Shown here: positions 9,566-19,700 of the stretch, in pieces
Layout of the letters: each line of letters starts with the position of its first letter
Position numbering within the stretch: the stretch's first letter is position 1
The notes under the pieces: generated by a model
The model's input: the letters and a program-made list of their open reading frames with translations, nothing else
Database searches by the model: none
What the model was told of the DNA's origin: nothing
Position numbers and translations under genes: made by a program
Assembly (NCBI RefSeq): GCF_029589055.1
Contig: NZ_JARQZP010000001.1
Span: 124,001 to 188,000 of the forward strand
DNA from: Vibrio hannami
GTDB taxonomy: Bacteria; Pseudomonadota; Gammaproteobacteria; Enterobacterales; Vibrionaceae
Length of the DNA: 64,000 bases
Direction: 5' to 3'

Positions 9566-11385
9566 TATTTCTGCTCCTCTGGTTCGCCAGCCGCTGCCGC
9601 TTCCGCCGCTTCTTTTGCTGCTGCCTCTTCCGCCGCTGCGCCATACAGACGTGCTTTGGGCTGAGACTTAGTGATGATGACATCGCTGTAATCAATCGAT
9701 GGCGCCGCATCTTCATTGAAGTGCGCCAGTGAGTGCTTCAGGAAGTCCTTATCGTCACGTTCAGTACAACCCTCATCTAAACGCTGGTGCGCCCCACGGG
9801 ATTCACGACGAAGGATAGCCGAGTGCGCCATCGCTTCCGCCACTTCCAGGCCATAGCCCACTTCAATGGCGTACAGAAGGTCTGTGTTAAACACCTTACC
9901 TTTGTCTTTAATGCCGATGTTCTTATAACGCTGCTTCAGCTCAGCCAGTTTGTTGATGGTCTCTTCCAGCAGGTCTTCACGGCGGTAGATACCACAACCT
10001 GACTCCATGGTTTTACCCATTTCAGTGCGAATCTCTGCCCAGTTCTCATCGCCTTGCTGATTCAGCAGAGCATTGATGCGCTCTTCTACCGCTTGCACTT
10101 GCTTCTCAATCGATGCGTCGTTCCAGCCTTTGAACTCTTCGGCACGTTTCACCGCGTTCTCACCCGCTACGCGGCCAAACACCACAAACTCTGCCAGAGA
10201 GTTAGAGCCCAGGCGGTTAGCACCGTGCAGACCAGAGGATGCACATTCACCCACCGCAAACAGACCTTTAATCTTGGTCTCACAGTTCGGGTCACACTCA
10301 ATGCCGCCCATGGTGTAGTGCACCGTTGGACGAATTGGAATCGGCTCTTTGGCAGGGTCTACGTTCACGTACGCTTTTGCCAGCTCACAGATGAACGGCA
10401 GACGCTCTTGCAGGTACTCTTCACCTAAGTGTGTCAGGTCAAGATGCACCACATCACCAAGAGGATGCTCAATGGTGTTGCCTTTTTGCTGCTCATGCCA
10501 GAATGCCTGAGACACTTTGTCACGAGGGCCCAGTTCCATGTATTTGTTCTTAGGCTCGCCAACCGGGGTCTCCGGTCCCATGCCATAATCCTGGAGGTAA
10601 CGGTAGCCGTTCTTGTTAACGATGATACCGCCTTCACCACGACAGCCTTCGGTCATCAGGATACCTGTGCCCGGCAGACCGGTTGGGTGATACTGAACGA
10701 ACTCCATATCACGCAGTGGCACGCCATGACGATACGCCATCGCCATACCATCACCGGTTACGATACCGCCGTTGGTGTTGGTGTTGTACACACGACCTGC
10801 GCCGCCCGTTGCCAATACTACCGACTTAGCTTTAATCGTCACCAGCTCGCCTTCGGACATATGAATCGCCACCAGACCCTGCACTTCGTCGTCTTCAACC
10901 AGAAGGTCGACCACGAAGTATTCGTCAAAGCGTTTAATGGAATCGTACTTGATAGACGTCTGGAACAGGGTATGCAGCATGTGGAAGCCGGTCTTATCGG
11001 CCGCAAACCAGGTGCGTTCGACCTTCATACCACCAAAACGGCGCACGTTGACGTCACCATTTTCTTTACGGCTCCATGGGCAACCCCATTGCTCCATCTG
11101 AATCATTTCGCGGGTGGCGTTTTCCACGAAATATTCTACGACATTCTGCTCACACAGCCAGTCGCCACCGCCAACGGTATCGTTGAAGTGGTTATCTAAG
11201 CTGTCTTCATCTTTGATGACCGCTGCCGACCCACCTTCTGCGGCCACGGTGTGTGAACGCATTGGGTAGACTTTAGAAATCAGAGCAACTTCTAAGTCAG
11301 GGTTGGCTTCAGCCGCTGCGATTGCAGTACGAAGACCAGCGCCGCCAGCGCCGATGACTGCGATATCTGTGGTTATAGTTTTCAC
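9565..11385 (-). CDS. frdA: Fumarate reductase flavoprotein subunit
   Basis: A 606-residue catalytic subunit that reduces fumarate to succinate on the cytoplasmic face of the inner membrane. The dinucleotide-binding motif [11 protein letters not shown] is at residues 11-21. His45 in [10 protein letters not shown] is the covalent FAD attachment residue. [21 protein letters not shown] holds substrate-site residues. The alanine-glutamate-rich tail ([24 protein letters not shown]) is longer than in many homologues. It is the first gene of frdABCD and is divergent from epmA. Confidence 0.96.
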   Translation of the reverse strand: MKTITTDIAVIGAGGAGLRTAIAAAEANPDLEVALISKVYPMRSHTVAAEGGSAAVIKDEDSLDNHFNDTVGGGDWLCEQNVVEYFVENATREMIQMEQWGCPWSRKENGDVNVRRFGGMKVERTWFAADKTGFHMLHTLFQTSIKYDSIKRFDEYFVVDLLVEDDEVQGLVAIHMSEGELVTIKAKSVVLATGGAGRVYNTNTNGGIVTGDGMAMAYRHGVPLRDMEFVQYHPTGLPGTGILMTEGCRGEGGIIVNKNGYRYLQDYGMGPETPVGEPKNKYMELGPRDKVSQAFWHEQQKGNTIEHPLGDVVHLDLTHLGEEYLQERLPFICELAKAYVNVDPAKEPIPIRPTVHYTMGGIECDPNCETKIKGLFAVGECASSGLHGANRLGSNSLAEFVVFGRVAGENAVKRAEEFKGWNDASIEKQVQAVEERINALLNQQGDENWAEIRTEMGKTMESGCGIYRREDLLEETINKLAELKQRYKNIGIKDKGKVFNTDLLYAIEVGYGLEVAEAMAHSAILRRESRGAHQRLDEGCTERDDKDFLKHSLAHFNEDAAPSIDYSDVIITKSQPKARLYGAAAEEAAAKEAAEAAAAGEPEEQK

Positions 11386-11415
11386 AGTTATCCTCCAGTG
11401 TTTTTAAACTGACAA

Positions 11416-11440
11416 GGGATGACACCAAGGTGTGCATCCC
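11416..11440. promoter_or_regulatory. Hairpin in the frdA leader
   Basis: GGGATG pairs with CATCCC and the inner ACAC with GTGT, giving a compact 25-base hairpin about 30 bases before the frdA start. No T-run follows, so it is probably a leader structure. Its function is unknown. Confidence 0.45.
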
Positions 11441-11571
11441 ATAGTTAGTGTTTAAAGTTTTATAATTAATGTTTCACCTAAGACCAGTTTACGGCAGCAA
11501 AGTCATGAAAACATTGATGTCATTGGATTTTCTGTCATAGAAATGTGGTTTTTATGCTTTAAAAGTGAATT

Positions 11572-11587
11572 TGTGATTAGTATCACC
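11572..11587. promoter_or_regulatory. Candidate CRP/FNR site between frdA and epmA
   Basis: TGTGATTAGTATCACC matches the CRP consensus TGTGA-N6-TCACA at 9 of 10 positions. Its core GTGATTAGTATCAC also resembles an FNR box, missing one position in each half. It lies 187 bases before frdA and 48 before epmA. Control of frd by anaerobiosis and carbon status would make sense, but occupancy is inferred. Confidence 0.5.
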
Positions 11588-11634
11588 ACATCGTAAAATT
11601 AGATAAGAAATATAGAATTTAACTAATTGCTTAT

Positions 11635-12615
11635 ATGAATAAACTGACATCAAACTGGCGGCCAAGCGCTACTATTTTACAGTTAAAAAAACGCGCTGAA
11701 TTAGTCGCAAAAATAAGGGATTTCTTCTGCCGAAGAGATGTTCTGGAGGTGGATACTCCATTGATGAGTCATGCCACTGTCACCGATGTGCATTTACATA
11801 CTTTCAAAACAGATTTTGTTGGACCTGGCTATGCGGAAGGCCGAAAGTTATATCTGATGACTAGCCCCGAATTTCATATGAAGAGACTACTTGCCGCTGG
11901 TAGTGGCTCTATTTACCAGATCTGCAAATCCTTTAGAAATGAAGAGAATGGTAGGCATCACAATCCAGAATTCACCATGCTGGAGTGGTATCGCGTCGGC
12001 TTTAACCATCATGATTTGATGGATGAAATGGATGAGCTTTTGCAATTGATTTTAGGTTGCGGGAAAGCGGTGAGAACAACATATCAGCAAGCATTTTTGA
12101 GTGTTCTGGAAGTATGCCCACTGGAAGCCTCAATGGAGGAGCTGAAGGAGTCGGCATATGAGCTTGGCTTAAGAGATATTGCTGAAAAAGAGGATAACCG
12201 TGATACCTTGCTGCAGTTACTATTCAGTGTTGGTGTTGAGCCACATATAGGTCAGCAGGCACCCGCTTTTGTCTTTGACTTTCCAGCGTCACAGGCGGCT
12301 TTGGCTAAGATCAATCAGACCGATCTGAGAGTGGCTGACCGTTTTGAGGTTTATTACAAAGGGATAGAGTTAGCTAACGGTTTCCATGAGCTTGATGATT
12401 CAGCAGAGCAGCTCGCCCGTTTTGTTGAAGACAATCAGCAAAGGCATAAGATGGGATTGGAAATGCAACCTATAGACTACAACCTGATAGACGCTTTAAA
12501 AGAGGGGTTGCCAGCTTGCGCAGGTGTTGCCCTTGGGATCGACAGGTTGATTATGCTGGCTTTAGGTTGTGAGCATATTGATGAGGTTACGGCTTTTTCT
12601 TTCCCAAGAGCTTAG
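11635..12615 (+). CDS. epmA: EF-P lysine lysyltransferase (lysyl-tRNA synthetase paralogue)
   Basis: A 326-residue protein equal to the class II catalytic core of lysyl-tRNA synthetase without the anticodon-binding domain. It joins (R)-beta-lysine to Lys34 of EF-P. Class II motif 2 is in the [28 protein letters not shown] stretch and motif 3 in [12 protein letters not shown]. It is divergent from frdA. Because epmB and efp are also here, three parts of one pathway lie within 6.5 kb. Confidence 0.93.
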   Translation: MNKLTSNWRPSATILQLKKRAELVAKIRDFFCRRDVLEVDTPLMSHATVTDVHLHTFKTDFVGPGYAEGRKLYLMTSPEFHMKRLLAAGSGSIYQICKSFRNEENGRHHNPEFTMLEWYRVGFNHHDLMDEMDELLQLILGCGKAVRTTYQQAFLSVLEVCPLEASMEELKESAYELGLRDIAEKEDNRDTLLQLLFSVGVEPHIGQQAPAFVFDFPASQAALAKINQTDLRVADRFEVYYKGIELANGFHELDDSAEQLARFVEDNQQRHKMGLEMQPIDYNLIDALKEGLPACAGVALGIDRLIMLALGCEHIDEVTAFSFPRA

Positions 12616-12634
12616 GGGAGTCTAGGTCAATCCG

Positions 12635-13522
12635 TTAGGAAACCAGAATACCTGTCCCAGCAACTGCGATTACCGCACCAAACCAGGCAAAGCGATTTGG
12701 CCTTTGTCTGGTTATCAACCATAGGATTGGTAGTACCATGATTGGTGTTGTTGAAGATAGCAGAGCAACCATACCAACATTACCTTCTCTTAAGGCATAC
12801 AGAATCAAGGTCATACCAACAGCCATCGCCAGAAAACCGTTGATAAAAGTTATTCCGAATACTCTTCGTGTCATCGGTTTGATTGGCTTAGCCAGTTTTG
12901 TCCCCGTCATTCTAAACAGGCTATGGGCAATAAAGGCTGCGATCATACGGATTGCTGAAGCGGCAATAGGATCGACAGAAGTCTGCATCACTGGTTTTGC
13001 GATGATTCCTCCGAGTGCCTGGCAAAGTGCTGCGAGTAATCCAAGAGCAATTCCAACCCAGACATTTCCTTTTACTTCTTCCCAGTCGTGTTGGCCTTCT
13101 TTTCTTTTTCCGAAAAAGATAGCAGTTAAAACCCCGGAAAATACCAGCGTCGATCCCAGTAGTTCAATACCACTCATGGTTTCACTAAATAGGAAGTAAC
13201 CGAGAACGGTAGAAAATACAGCGTGGCAGGAAAACAGTAGTCCGGCTTGTCTTGGACCCATCCGGTTCATACAGGCGAAAAGGGCGGTATCACCAATAAA
13301 AATACCTATCAGACCGGAAGCAACCATAGGTGTGATATGAGAAACATGTACAGTGAACCAACCACCACTGATAAGTGCCATGGTCGAGAGAATAACGGCG
13401 GTACAGCCCATTCTCCATCGACTATAGGAGAAAGAACCTAAGTGTCTGGCCGGGGTTACAGAGATGATGCTGGAAATCGCCCATAAAAAGGCAGCGGCGA
13501 GGGCAAGCCACTCAAATGACAT
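12635..13522 (-). CDS. DMT superfamily (EamA) transporter
   Basis: A 295-residue membrane protein with about ten hydrophobic segments in two similar halves, the EamA duplication typical of drug/metabolite exporters. Substrate unknown; relatives export amino acids, nucleosides or act as permeases for small metabolites. It converges on epmA across a 19-base gap. Confidence 0.8.
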   Translation of the reverse strand: MSFEWLALAAAFLWAISSIISVTPARHLGSFSYSRWRMGCTAVILSTMALISGGWFTVHVSHITPMVASGLIGIFIGDTALFACMNRMGPRQAGLLFSCHAVFSTVLGYFLFSETMSGIELLGSTLVFSGVLTAIFFGKRKEGQHDWEEVKGNVWVGIALGLLAALCQALGGIIAKPVMQTSVDPIAASAIRMIAAFIAHSLFRMTGTKLAKPIKPMTRRVFGITFINGFLAMAVGMTLILYALREGNVGMVALLSSTTPIMVLPILWLITRQRPNRFAWFGAVIAVAGTGILVS

Positions 13523-13589
13523 AAGAAATCGTTACTGTTTACAAAGGAATGGAATAACTATGCACCAATTATTAGGGGAGAGCTACAAA

Positions 13590-13627
13590 AGAACGCCTCC
13601 ATATCGATAGGGATATGGAGGCGTTCT
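13590..13627 (-). terminator. Terminator after the DASS transporter
   Basis: A perfect 16-bp stem (13590-13605 with 13612-13627) with a 6-base loop. On the minus strand it is followed by TTTTG, so it ends the transporter transcript. Confidence 0.75.
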
Positions 13628-13647
13628 AACCAAACAGTGTCGGCTTA

Positions 13648-15075
13648 CTAAGTAATAATTAGCGCTGCAGCGTAAACAATCAGCAGACCGATAACACCAA
13701 TGATAATACCTGTCTTCGCCATATCTTTACTTTCAATAAGGCCAGTAGAGTAAGCCAGCGAGTTAGGTGGCGTAGAAACCGGAAGAATCATGCCCAGAGA
13801 AGCGGAGAATGCGACCACAACCATCAAGCCTTGCAGGCCACCGATTGCTGAAAGGCTTTGCATTGATGCGCCGATGGCAGCTGCAATTGGCATTAGCAAG
13901 TTTGCTGTTGCGGTATTCGACATAAAGTTTGCCATTACCCAGCAGACAAGAGACATGGTGATTACAACAGCAACCGGAGATAGTGATTCATAGTCGATTG
14001 CGTGTGCCAATGCAGACGCTAACCCAGTTTTATCCAGGCCAATACCAATCGCGATACCACCGGCAACCAGCCACAGTACATCCCAGTTGATCAACTTAAG
14101 TTCATCTTTGCCCATTATGCCTGTAAGCGTAAATACAGCCAGAGGAATGATAGACACGACATAAGTGTTCATACCGTGAACTTTGGTTGTCATCCACAAT
14201 AAGATAGTGGCGGCAAAGGTGATGTAAACAACGATAGCTCTCCAGCTCTTTTTAAACTTACCATCGAGTTTAAGAACCATACTTTCTTGTGCTGATGGGA
14301 ATAACTTTTGCAGTAGGAACCATGCGATAGTCAGCTGCACAATCACAAAAGGCAGACCCATCATCATCCAGGTCAGGAAGTCGATGCTGTTTTCTCCAGT
14401 TAGATACTGAAGTGCGATGGCGTTTGGTGGCGTACCAATTGGCGTTGCAATACCACCGGTATTTGCTGCAATTGGAATGCAAAGCACTAAAGCCTTAATA
14501 CCAAGGTCGCCCTTAGGAGCAGAAGCGACAATAGGGCCAAGCAAAGCAAGCATCATTACTGTTGTTGCGGTGTTCGACATAAACATCGAGAACACCGCAG
14601 TAATAAGCATCAAGCCAAGCATGATGAACTTGGGCTTAGTACCAAATGGCTTTAGGAGTACTCTGGCAAGGTTGTTGTCCAGTTCATATTTAGAAGCTGC
14701 AATAGCGAGCGCAAAACCACCCATAAATAGAATGATGATCGGAGAAGAGAATGCACTGAAAATATCTGTGTAATTCATCATCTCGCCAAAATCATGACCT
14801 TCCGGAGGACTCCTGAACAAGTGCAGGCCCTTATTCGAAATCATGATGAGCTCAAGGGAGATGATAAGTATGGAAGTAGCGAATACCGGAACAGGCTCCA
14901 ACACCCATAACAATGCAGCAAGCAAAAAGATAGCTAACAATCTATGCTGAACTACTGTGAGATCATCTATTGGTATTAGATCAATGGGAAGGAAAAGGAC
15001 TATGGTGGGGATAGCAAAACAGATCAGCAGCCTGATCAGTATCCCTATATCGATTTTTTTCTTCTTCATTTTCAA
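13648..15075 (-). CDS. DASS/SLC13 family sodium:dicarboxylate symporter
   Basis: A 475-residue transporter of the divalent anion:sodium symporter family, close in layout to the Vibrio INDY protein. The two signature SNT motifs are at residues 167-169 and 386-388, each in MSNTAT; they form the sodium and carboxylate sites. About eleven membrane segments and two re-entrant hairpins are expected. Likely substrates are succinate, fumarate or malate. Monocistronic: its own terminator follows and psd is preceded by another. Confidence 0.88.
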   Translation of the reverse strand: MKMKKKKIDIGILIRLLICFAIPTIVLFLPIDLIPIDDLTVVQHRLLAIFLLAALLWVLEPVPVFATSILIISLELIMISNKGLHLFRSPPEGHDFGEMMNYTDIFSAFSSPIIILFMGGFALAIAASKYELDNNLARVLLKPFGTKPKFIMLGLMLITAVFSMFMSNTATTVMMLALLGPIVASAPKGDLGIKALVLCIPIAANTGGIATPIGTPPNAIALQYLTGENSIDFLTWMMMGLPFVIVQLTIAWFLLQKLFPSAQESMVLKLDGKFKKSWRAIVVYITFAATILLWMTTKVHGMNTYVVSIIPLAVFTLTGIMGKDELKLINWDVLWLVAGGIAIGIGLDKTGLASALAHAIDYESLSPVAVVITMSLVCWVMANFMSNTATANLLMPIAAAIGASMQSLSAIGGLQGLMVVVAFSASLGMILPVSTPPNSLAYSTGLIESKDMAKTGIIIGVIGLLIVYAAALIIT

Positions 15076-15246
15076 CTCGACCTTGTCTCCGAATATGACT
15101 CGGATTTAAATTTAAAATAATGACTGTGAGTTAGCTTAAAGTAGTTAAAATCTGGTTACTTAGATCCGTATTTAATTTTCGCAATCGAAAACTAAATTTG
15201 TTGAAATGGTTTGTTTTTGGTCAATTTTTACCAAATGAAAGGCGAT

Positions 15247-15271
15247 AAAAAGCCGACGAAGCGCCGGCTTT
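15247..15271 (-). terminator. Terminator after psd
   Basis: AAAGCCG (15249-15255) pairs with CGGCTTT (15265-15271). On the minus strand the stem is followed by a T-run. It ends the rsgA-psd transcript. Confidence 0.8.
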
Positions 15272-15290
15272 CAAGAAAATTAAATACAGT

Positions 15291-16184
15291 TTATTCAGTG
15301 CCTTCTGAACTTTGTTCTTTAGAAAAATGCGCATACGGTGTTCCAAGTACCGTTTTTTCACCATTGCTCATGCTTTCATCAAACTTAATTTGGTCTTTTG
15401 CGAACAAATTGATTACGGTCGAACCCAGCTTGAAGCGCCCCATCTCTTCGCCTTTTTTCAGTTTAACCGCTTTGCTACCTTCTGCCGGATAATCCCAGCG
15501 ATAGACAGTATTTCCGCGAGGAGGGGTAATAGTGCCAGACCAAATTACTTCGATGCTGCCAACAATTGTTGCGCCTACCAGAATGTGAGCCACTGGGCCA
15601 AATTCTGTGTCGAAGATGCACACAACGCGTTCGTTTTTGGCAAATAGCCCTGGTACATTTTCTGCGGTTAACGGGTTTACAGAATATAGTTCGCCCGGAA
15701 TATAGATCATCTGACGAAGTGTACCGTCACATGGCATATGAACGCGGTGGTAGTCGCTAGGAGAAAGGTAAAGTGTAGCAAAATCACCGTCTTCAAACTC
15801 TTTATACAGCTCGGCATCTCCACCAAGCAGTTCCTGAGCTGAAAAATCGTGGTTTTTTGCCTGAATGATTCGGCCGTCTTTGATTGGGCCAAACTGACTT
15901 GTACGAGCGTCAGCCGGATGAACGATAGTTTGTTCATCTTCATTGATTGGCCTTGCTCCTTCTTTCAGTTCACGAACGAAAAAGTCATTAAAAGTTTTGA
16001 AATAGGCAGGATCTGAGTGAAGTGCTTCGCTCATGTTAATTTTATACTGCTTGATAAATAGTTTGATTATTGCAGTTGTGAAGCCGCCAAGGCGAGCTGA
16101 AGCCAGTAAGCCTACCAGTCTGGTGATGGCATGTTTTGGAGCCCACAGTTGGAACCAAATTTTTATCTTATCTGTAAGTGTCAT
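15291..16184 (-). CDS. psd: Phosphatidylserine decarboxylase proenzyme
   Basis: A 297-residue proenzyme that makes phosphatidylethanolamine at the inner membrane. It self-cleaves in LGST (residues 253-256), between Gly254 and Ser255, giving the pyruvoyl cofactor. Asp92 (HPADAR) and His149 ([11 protein letters not shown]) complete the processing triad. It lies about 100 bases downstream of rsgA on the same strand, so the two are probably one operon as in other enteric relatives. Confidence 0.95.
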   Translation of the reverse strand: MTLTDKIKIWFQLWAPKHAITRLVGLLASARLGGFTTAIIKLFIKQYKINMSEALHSDPAYFKTFNDFFVRELKEGARPINEDEQTIVHPADARTSQFGPIKDGRIIQAKNHDFSAQELLGGDAELYKEFEDGDFATLYLSPSDYHRVHMPCDGTLRQMIYIPGELYSVNPLTAENVPGLFAKNERVVCIFDTEFGPVAHILVGATIVGSIEVIWSGTITPPRGNTVYRWDYPAEGSKAVKLKKGEEMGRFKLGSTVINLFAKDQIKFDESMSNGEKTVLGTPYAHFSKEQSSEGTE

Positions 16185-16282
16185 ATCTGCTTATTACCAA
16201 AATATCATTACTTTATGCGGCGCGAATGTTACTCAATCTGCTTGAGTTTGTATACTCACGCTATGAAGCATCTGTTGTAGTA

Positions 16283-17338
16283 TCACAAATCCGCTTTTTT
16301 GCTTCTGGAATACTGCCTGTTGGCTTTGTTTTCACTCATGCTTTCGATAATACGGTGATAATTTTCAAAGCGGGTTTTATCTATTTGACCTTTCTCTACC
16401 TCTTCACGAAGAGCGCAGCCTGGGTCATCAAGGTGCTTACAGTCTCGGAACTTACACCCGCCAAGGTGTGGACGGAACTCAACAAAGGCTTCAGTTACTT
16501 CATCTGGCTCAAGGTGCCATAGACCAAACTCTCGTACTCCAGGAGAGTCGATTAAGTCGCCCCCTCTAGGGAAGTGATATAGGCGGGCAGCTGTGGTGGT
16601 ATGTTGTCCAAGACCTGAGTTCTCAGATACTAAACCTTCTTCAGCGTTTACTTCGGGAAGCAGGGCGTTTACCAAACTGGATTTACCAACACCAGATTGA
16701 CCTACGAAGATGTTTATTCGATCTTTCAGTTCCGCTTCGAGTTGCTCGATACCTTCCCCGGTCTCTTTACTTACAAACAGAACTTTATAACCAATCGACT
16801 CATAAACCTTAAGTTGGTTCTGATATTTTTCTGAGTCTTCGTTAGAAATAAGGTCTATCTTATTGAGCACGATTAACGGAGCGATATGTAGTGTTTCGGA
16901 TGCAACCAGATATCTGTCGATGATGTTCAGAGATAGTTCAGGCAATACAGAAGAAACGATCACCATCTGATCAACATTTGCAGCAACAGGTTTAAGGCCA
17001 TCGTAATAATCGGGGCGAGTAAGAACAGAAGTTCTTGGTTCTACAGCCTCCACTACACCAGAAATACCAGCCATAGACTCTAATCCCGGCCGCCAGATTA
17101 CTCTGTCACCAGAAACCAGGCTTTCGATGCCTCTGCGCAAGTTACAGCGATGAATCTCTCCGCTTTCACTGTCTTCGATATCGGCATGCTGACCAAAGCG
17201 AGTGATAACAAGGCCACCCTTGGTGGAGCCTAGCATGTTCTCATCCCACTGAATGGTGTCTTCTTGCTTTAGTCTTTTCTTCTGGTTGCTGCGTACGCGT
17301 CGCACCTGACCTTTTGTGAGCTTCTTCTTTTTCGCCAC
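16283..17338 (-). CDS. rsgA: Small ribosomal subunit biogenesis GTPase RsgA
   Basis: A 351-residue circularly permuted GTPase (YjeQ) that helps the last steps of 30S maturation. After the N-terminal OB fold come the G motifs in permuted order: NKIDL (G4), then [12 protein letters not shown] (G1), then DSPGVREF (G3). The C-terminal zinc finger uses [14 protein letters not shown]. The basic N-terminal tail [21 protein letters not shown] is typical. Divergent from orn, upstream of psd. Confidence 0.95.
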   Translation of the reverse strand: MAKKKKLTKGQVRRVRSNQKKRLKQEDTIQWDENMLGSTKGGLVITRFGQHADIEDSESGEIHRCNLRRGIESLVSGDRVIWRPGLESMAGISGVVEAVEPRTSVLTRPDYYDGLKPVAANVDQMVIVSSVLPELSLNIIDRYLVASETLHIAPLIVLNKIDLISNEDSEKYQNQLKVYESIGYKVLFVSKETGEGIEQLEAELKDRINIFVGQSGVGKSSLVNALLPEVNAEEGLVSENSGLGQHTTTAARLYHFPRGGDLIDSPGVREFGLWHLEPDEVTEAFVEFRPHLGGCKFRDCKHLDDPGCALREEVEKGQIDKTRFENYHRIIESMSENKANRQYSRSKKADL

Positions 17339-17432
17339 GTTATTCCTATTTGCCTGTAAGCACTTTGCTATGGTTGTTTATTGCTAGGAGGGGTATCATA
17401 ACTCTTTTAAGAGCAAAATAGGCAATTCATCT

Positions 17433-17978
17433 ATGTCATTCAGCGATCAAAACTTAATTTGGGTCGATCTTGAGATGACGGGGTTAGATCCCGAAACACA
17501 CAAGATCATTGAAATAGCGACCATAGTTACCGATAGCGAACTAAATATTTTAGCGGAAGGCCCGGTACTAGCTATTCATCAGCCTAAGGAAGAGCTGGAT
17601 AAAATGGATGAGTGGTGCACCACAACTCACACTGGGAGTGGTTTAGTTAAGCGTGTTCAGGAAAGTTCAGTTGATGAACAAGAAGCTATTCGCCAGACAG
17701 TTGCCTTCCTTGAGAAGTGGGTTCCTAAAGGTAAATCTCCAATTTGTGGAAATAGCATAGGCCAGGATAGGCGTTTCCTTTACAAGCATATGCCCGAGTT
17801 GGAAGAGTATTTCCACTATCGCTATTTGGACGTTAGCACTCTGAAAGAGTTGACTCGTCGTTGGAAGCCAGAAGTACTAAATGGCTTCTCAAAAACAGGA
17901 AGTCATCTTGCATTGGATGATATTCGTGAATCTATTGCAGAGTTAAAGTACTACCGAGAAACCATCTTTACTATCTAA
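17433..17978 (+). CDS. orn: Oligoribonuclease
   Basis: A 181-residue DEDDh 3'-5' exonuclease that clears 2-5 nt RNA, including pGpG from c-di-GMP breakdown. [10 protein letters not shown] holds the first Asp-Glu pair, [11 protein letters not shown] the second Asp, and [12 protein letters not shown] the His and last Asp. Length matches the family. Divergent from rsgA; a tRNA array follows downstream. Confidence 0.95.
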   Translation: MSFSDQNLIWVDLEMTGLDPETHKIIEIATIVTDSELNILAEGPVLAIHQPKEELDKMDEWCTTTHTGSGLVKRVQESSVDEQEAIRQTVAFLEKWVPKGKSPICGNSIGQDRRFLYKHMPELEEYFHYRYLDVSTLKELTRRWKPEVLNGFSKTGSHLALDDIRESIAELKYYRETIFTI

Positions 17979-18087
17979 TTTATGGATAGAACCAGCCTCT
18001 TAAATATTAATATTAAGGGGTTAATTGCGTTGTTTGGCGTTTTTTTCATCAAACTGTAAAAAAAATCAATTTTTTCGATAGAAAGAC

Positions 18088-18114
18088 TTGCATCACAAAA
18101 AATGCTCTTATAAT
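18088..18114 (+). promoter_or_regulatory. Candidate sigma70 promoter of the tRNA array
   Basis: A perfect -10 TATAAT (18109-18114) has TTGCAT (18088-18093) 15 bases upstream, and the first tRNA begins about 32 bases downstream. The spacing is short but the -10 and the GC-rich start region fit a stable-RNA promoter. Confidence 0.6.
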
Positions 18115-18145
18115 TCGCAGCCCTAAACGACGAAAGACGTTTAAA

Positions 18146-18221
18146 GCGACACTAGCTCAGTTGGTAGAGCGCAACCTTGCCAAGGTTGAGGTCACGAGTT
18201 CGAACCTCGTGTGTCGCTCCA
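18146..18221 (+). tRNA. tRNA-Gly(GCC), copy 1
   Basis: A 76-base cloverleaf with anticodon GCC in ACCTTGCCAAGGT, T-loop GTTCGAAC and encoded CCA. GCGACAC pairs with GTGTCGC in the acceptor stem. Confidence 0.97.
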
Positions 18222-18262
18222 AATTACAGTTCTCATCGTACTTAACGGTGACACAATACGGA

Positions 18263-18339
<77 letters not shown>

Positions 18340-18359
18340 ATTTCTCATTAAGAGAACAT

Positions 18360-18435
18360 GCGACACTAGCTCAGTTGGTAGAGCGCAACCTTGCCAAGGT
18401 TGAGGTCACGAGTTCGAACCTCGTGTGTCGCTCCA
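18360..18435 (+). tRNA. tRNA-Gly(GCC), copy 2
   Basis: Same sequence as the first copy over all 76 bases, including CCA. Confidence 0.97.
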
Positions 18436-18477
18436 AATAAAAAGCCTTCATCGTGCTTAACGATGACACAATACGGA

Positions 18478-18554
<77 letters not shown>

Positions 18555-18573
18555 ATTTCTCTCAAGAGAATAT

Positions 18574-18649
18574 GCGACACTAGCTCAGTTGGTAGAGCGC
18601 AACCTTGCCAAGGTTGAGGTCACGAGTTCGAACCTCGTGTGTCGCTCCA
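18574..18649 (+). tRNA. tRNA-Gly(GCC), copy 3
   Basis: Identical to copies 1 and 2, with encoded CCA. Confidence 0.97.
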
Positions 18650-18691
18650 AATAAAAAGCCTTCATCGTGCTTAACGGTGACACAATACGGA

Positions 18692-18768
<77 letters not shown>

Positions 18769-18784
18769 AATTTACGGTATTATG

Positions 18785-18859
18785 ACTCGCTAGCTCGTCG
18801 GGCTCAGCCATTCATAAAACCCAGCGAAGGTCATCGGTTTAAATCCGGCCTCGCAACCA
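18785..18859 (+). pseudogene. Broken initiator tRNA
   Basis: A degenerate tRNA-fMet. It lost most of the 5' acceptor and D-arm, keeps TAGCTCGTCGGGCTCA, then has about 19 foreign bases (around 18807-18825) in place of the anticodon loop and 3' stem, and resumes at GAAGGTC to the CCA end. It cannot fold as a tRNA. Confidence 0.85.
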
Positions 18860-18862
18860 AAT

Positions 18863-18938
18863 GCGACACTAGCTCAGTTGGTAGAGCGCAACCTTGCCAA
18901 GGTTGAGGTCACGAGTTCGAACCTCGTGTGTCGCTCCA
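18863..18938 (+). tRNA. tRNA-Gly(GCC), copy 4
   Basis: Fourth intact glycine copy, identical to the others. It follows the broken initiator copy by only three bases. Confidence 0.97.
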
Positions 18939-18974
18939 AATTTATAGTTGTCATCGTACTCAACGGTGGAAAAT

Positions 18975-19065
18975 GCGACACTAGCTCAGTTTATCGAGCG
19001 CAACCTTGCCAAGGTTGAGGTCACGCCTTTCTGTTTATGAATAGGGAACCTCGTGTGTCGCTCCA
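18975..19065 (+). pseudogene. Broken tRNA-Gly
   Basis: A degenerate fifth glycine copy. The D-loop TTGGTAG is changed to TTTATCG, and about 21 foreign bases (19026-19046) replace the T-loop. The acceptor halves, the anticodon arm and CCA are intact, so it may still be transcribed in the array but should not make a working tRNA. Confidence 0.85.
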
Positions 19066-19091
19066 AATTTTAGGAATATTGTGGTATCGAA

Positions 19092-19109
19092 ACACGAGGA
19101 ACCTCGTGT
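19092..19109. repeat. Palindrome made of T-arm sequence
   Basis: ACACGAGG-AA-CCTCGTGT is a perfect 8-bp inverted repeat built from the tRNA-Gly T-arm sequence and its complement. It looks like a further rearranged tRNA scrap; it could also serve as the processing or end hairpin of the array. Confidence 0.5.
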
Positions 19110-19289
19110 ACCTAACCGGCCACGACGTTCCAAATTTCTTCTTCTACTGTCATTTATGACGATAGATTTGACCATTGAAGGTCACCGCTCTTTTTCATGC
19201 TGTGAAGCATAATCCCCCAAAGCTTGAGCTGAATATGATTACTCAGTAAAGGCTCATATACATCGTTATTAGCATCTTCTGCTGCTAAT

Positions 19290-19639
19290 TTTTCCACCGC
19301 TCCATCTTATGTAGAGTGGTAGCTATCTGCTATTTAAAATTTTTATTCAACAGACTTATCCACATTATCCATTCTGTGGATAACTTGGTGTATACTTTTT
19401 TATTATGCTGATCTGGTGAGCTATTTATATAAGATCCTGCTTTATAGTTAAGAATGACATTAGAACACAAATGCCATGTAAGTTGTTGATTTTATGTTTT
19501 TATTGGATTTGTATCCCCATAACCCAAAAGCAAAAAAAGGATCAATAACTCCTTGTTTTTTGATCTTTATCATTTCTTTGTGGTGTGTTTAACTTTTTGG
19601 GAAGTGTTAGAAATTTGACAGGAATTTTTTTTGTCCACA
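19290..19639. promoter_or_regulatory. DnaA-box cluster, datA-like position
   Basis: The 635-base gap between the tRNA array and queG is AT-rich and has no gene. It holds two perfect DnaA boxes in inverted orientation, TTATCCACA at 19356-19364 and TGTGGATAA at 19375-19383, with a 7/9 match (TTATCCATT) between them. Two 8/9 matches lie at 19290-19298 (TTTTCCACC) and 19631-19639 (TTGTCCACA). A one-mismatch IHF-like site is at 19568-19580. In E. coli the DnaA-titrating datA locus lies near the glyVXY tRNA genes and queG, so position and content suggest a counterpart. Function here is inferred. Confidence 0.55.
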
Positions 19640-19700
19640 TCACATATTTGGGAGCTATATCAAACAACGTGCGGTTAATTGATGAGTATATACATCCGGT

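Noticed and set aside
10054..11199. Long plus-strand frames of 124 and 256 codons opposite frdA
   Set aside because: They lie antisense to a fully conserved gene, have no ribosome sites and no family resemblance. Codon bias of frdA produces them.
12738..13199. 153-codon plus-strand frame opposite the DMT transporter
   Set aside because: Antisense shadow of a membrane protein; its composition is that of reversed hydrophobic codons.
19321..19620. Possible replication origin
   Set aside because: Perfect DnaA boxes and several GATC sites recall oriC, but there is no gidA, mioC or dnaA neighbourhood and no 13-mer array. A datA-like locus fits better.
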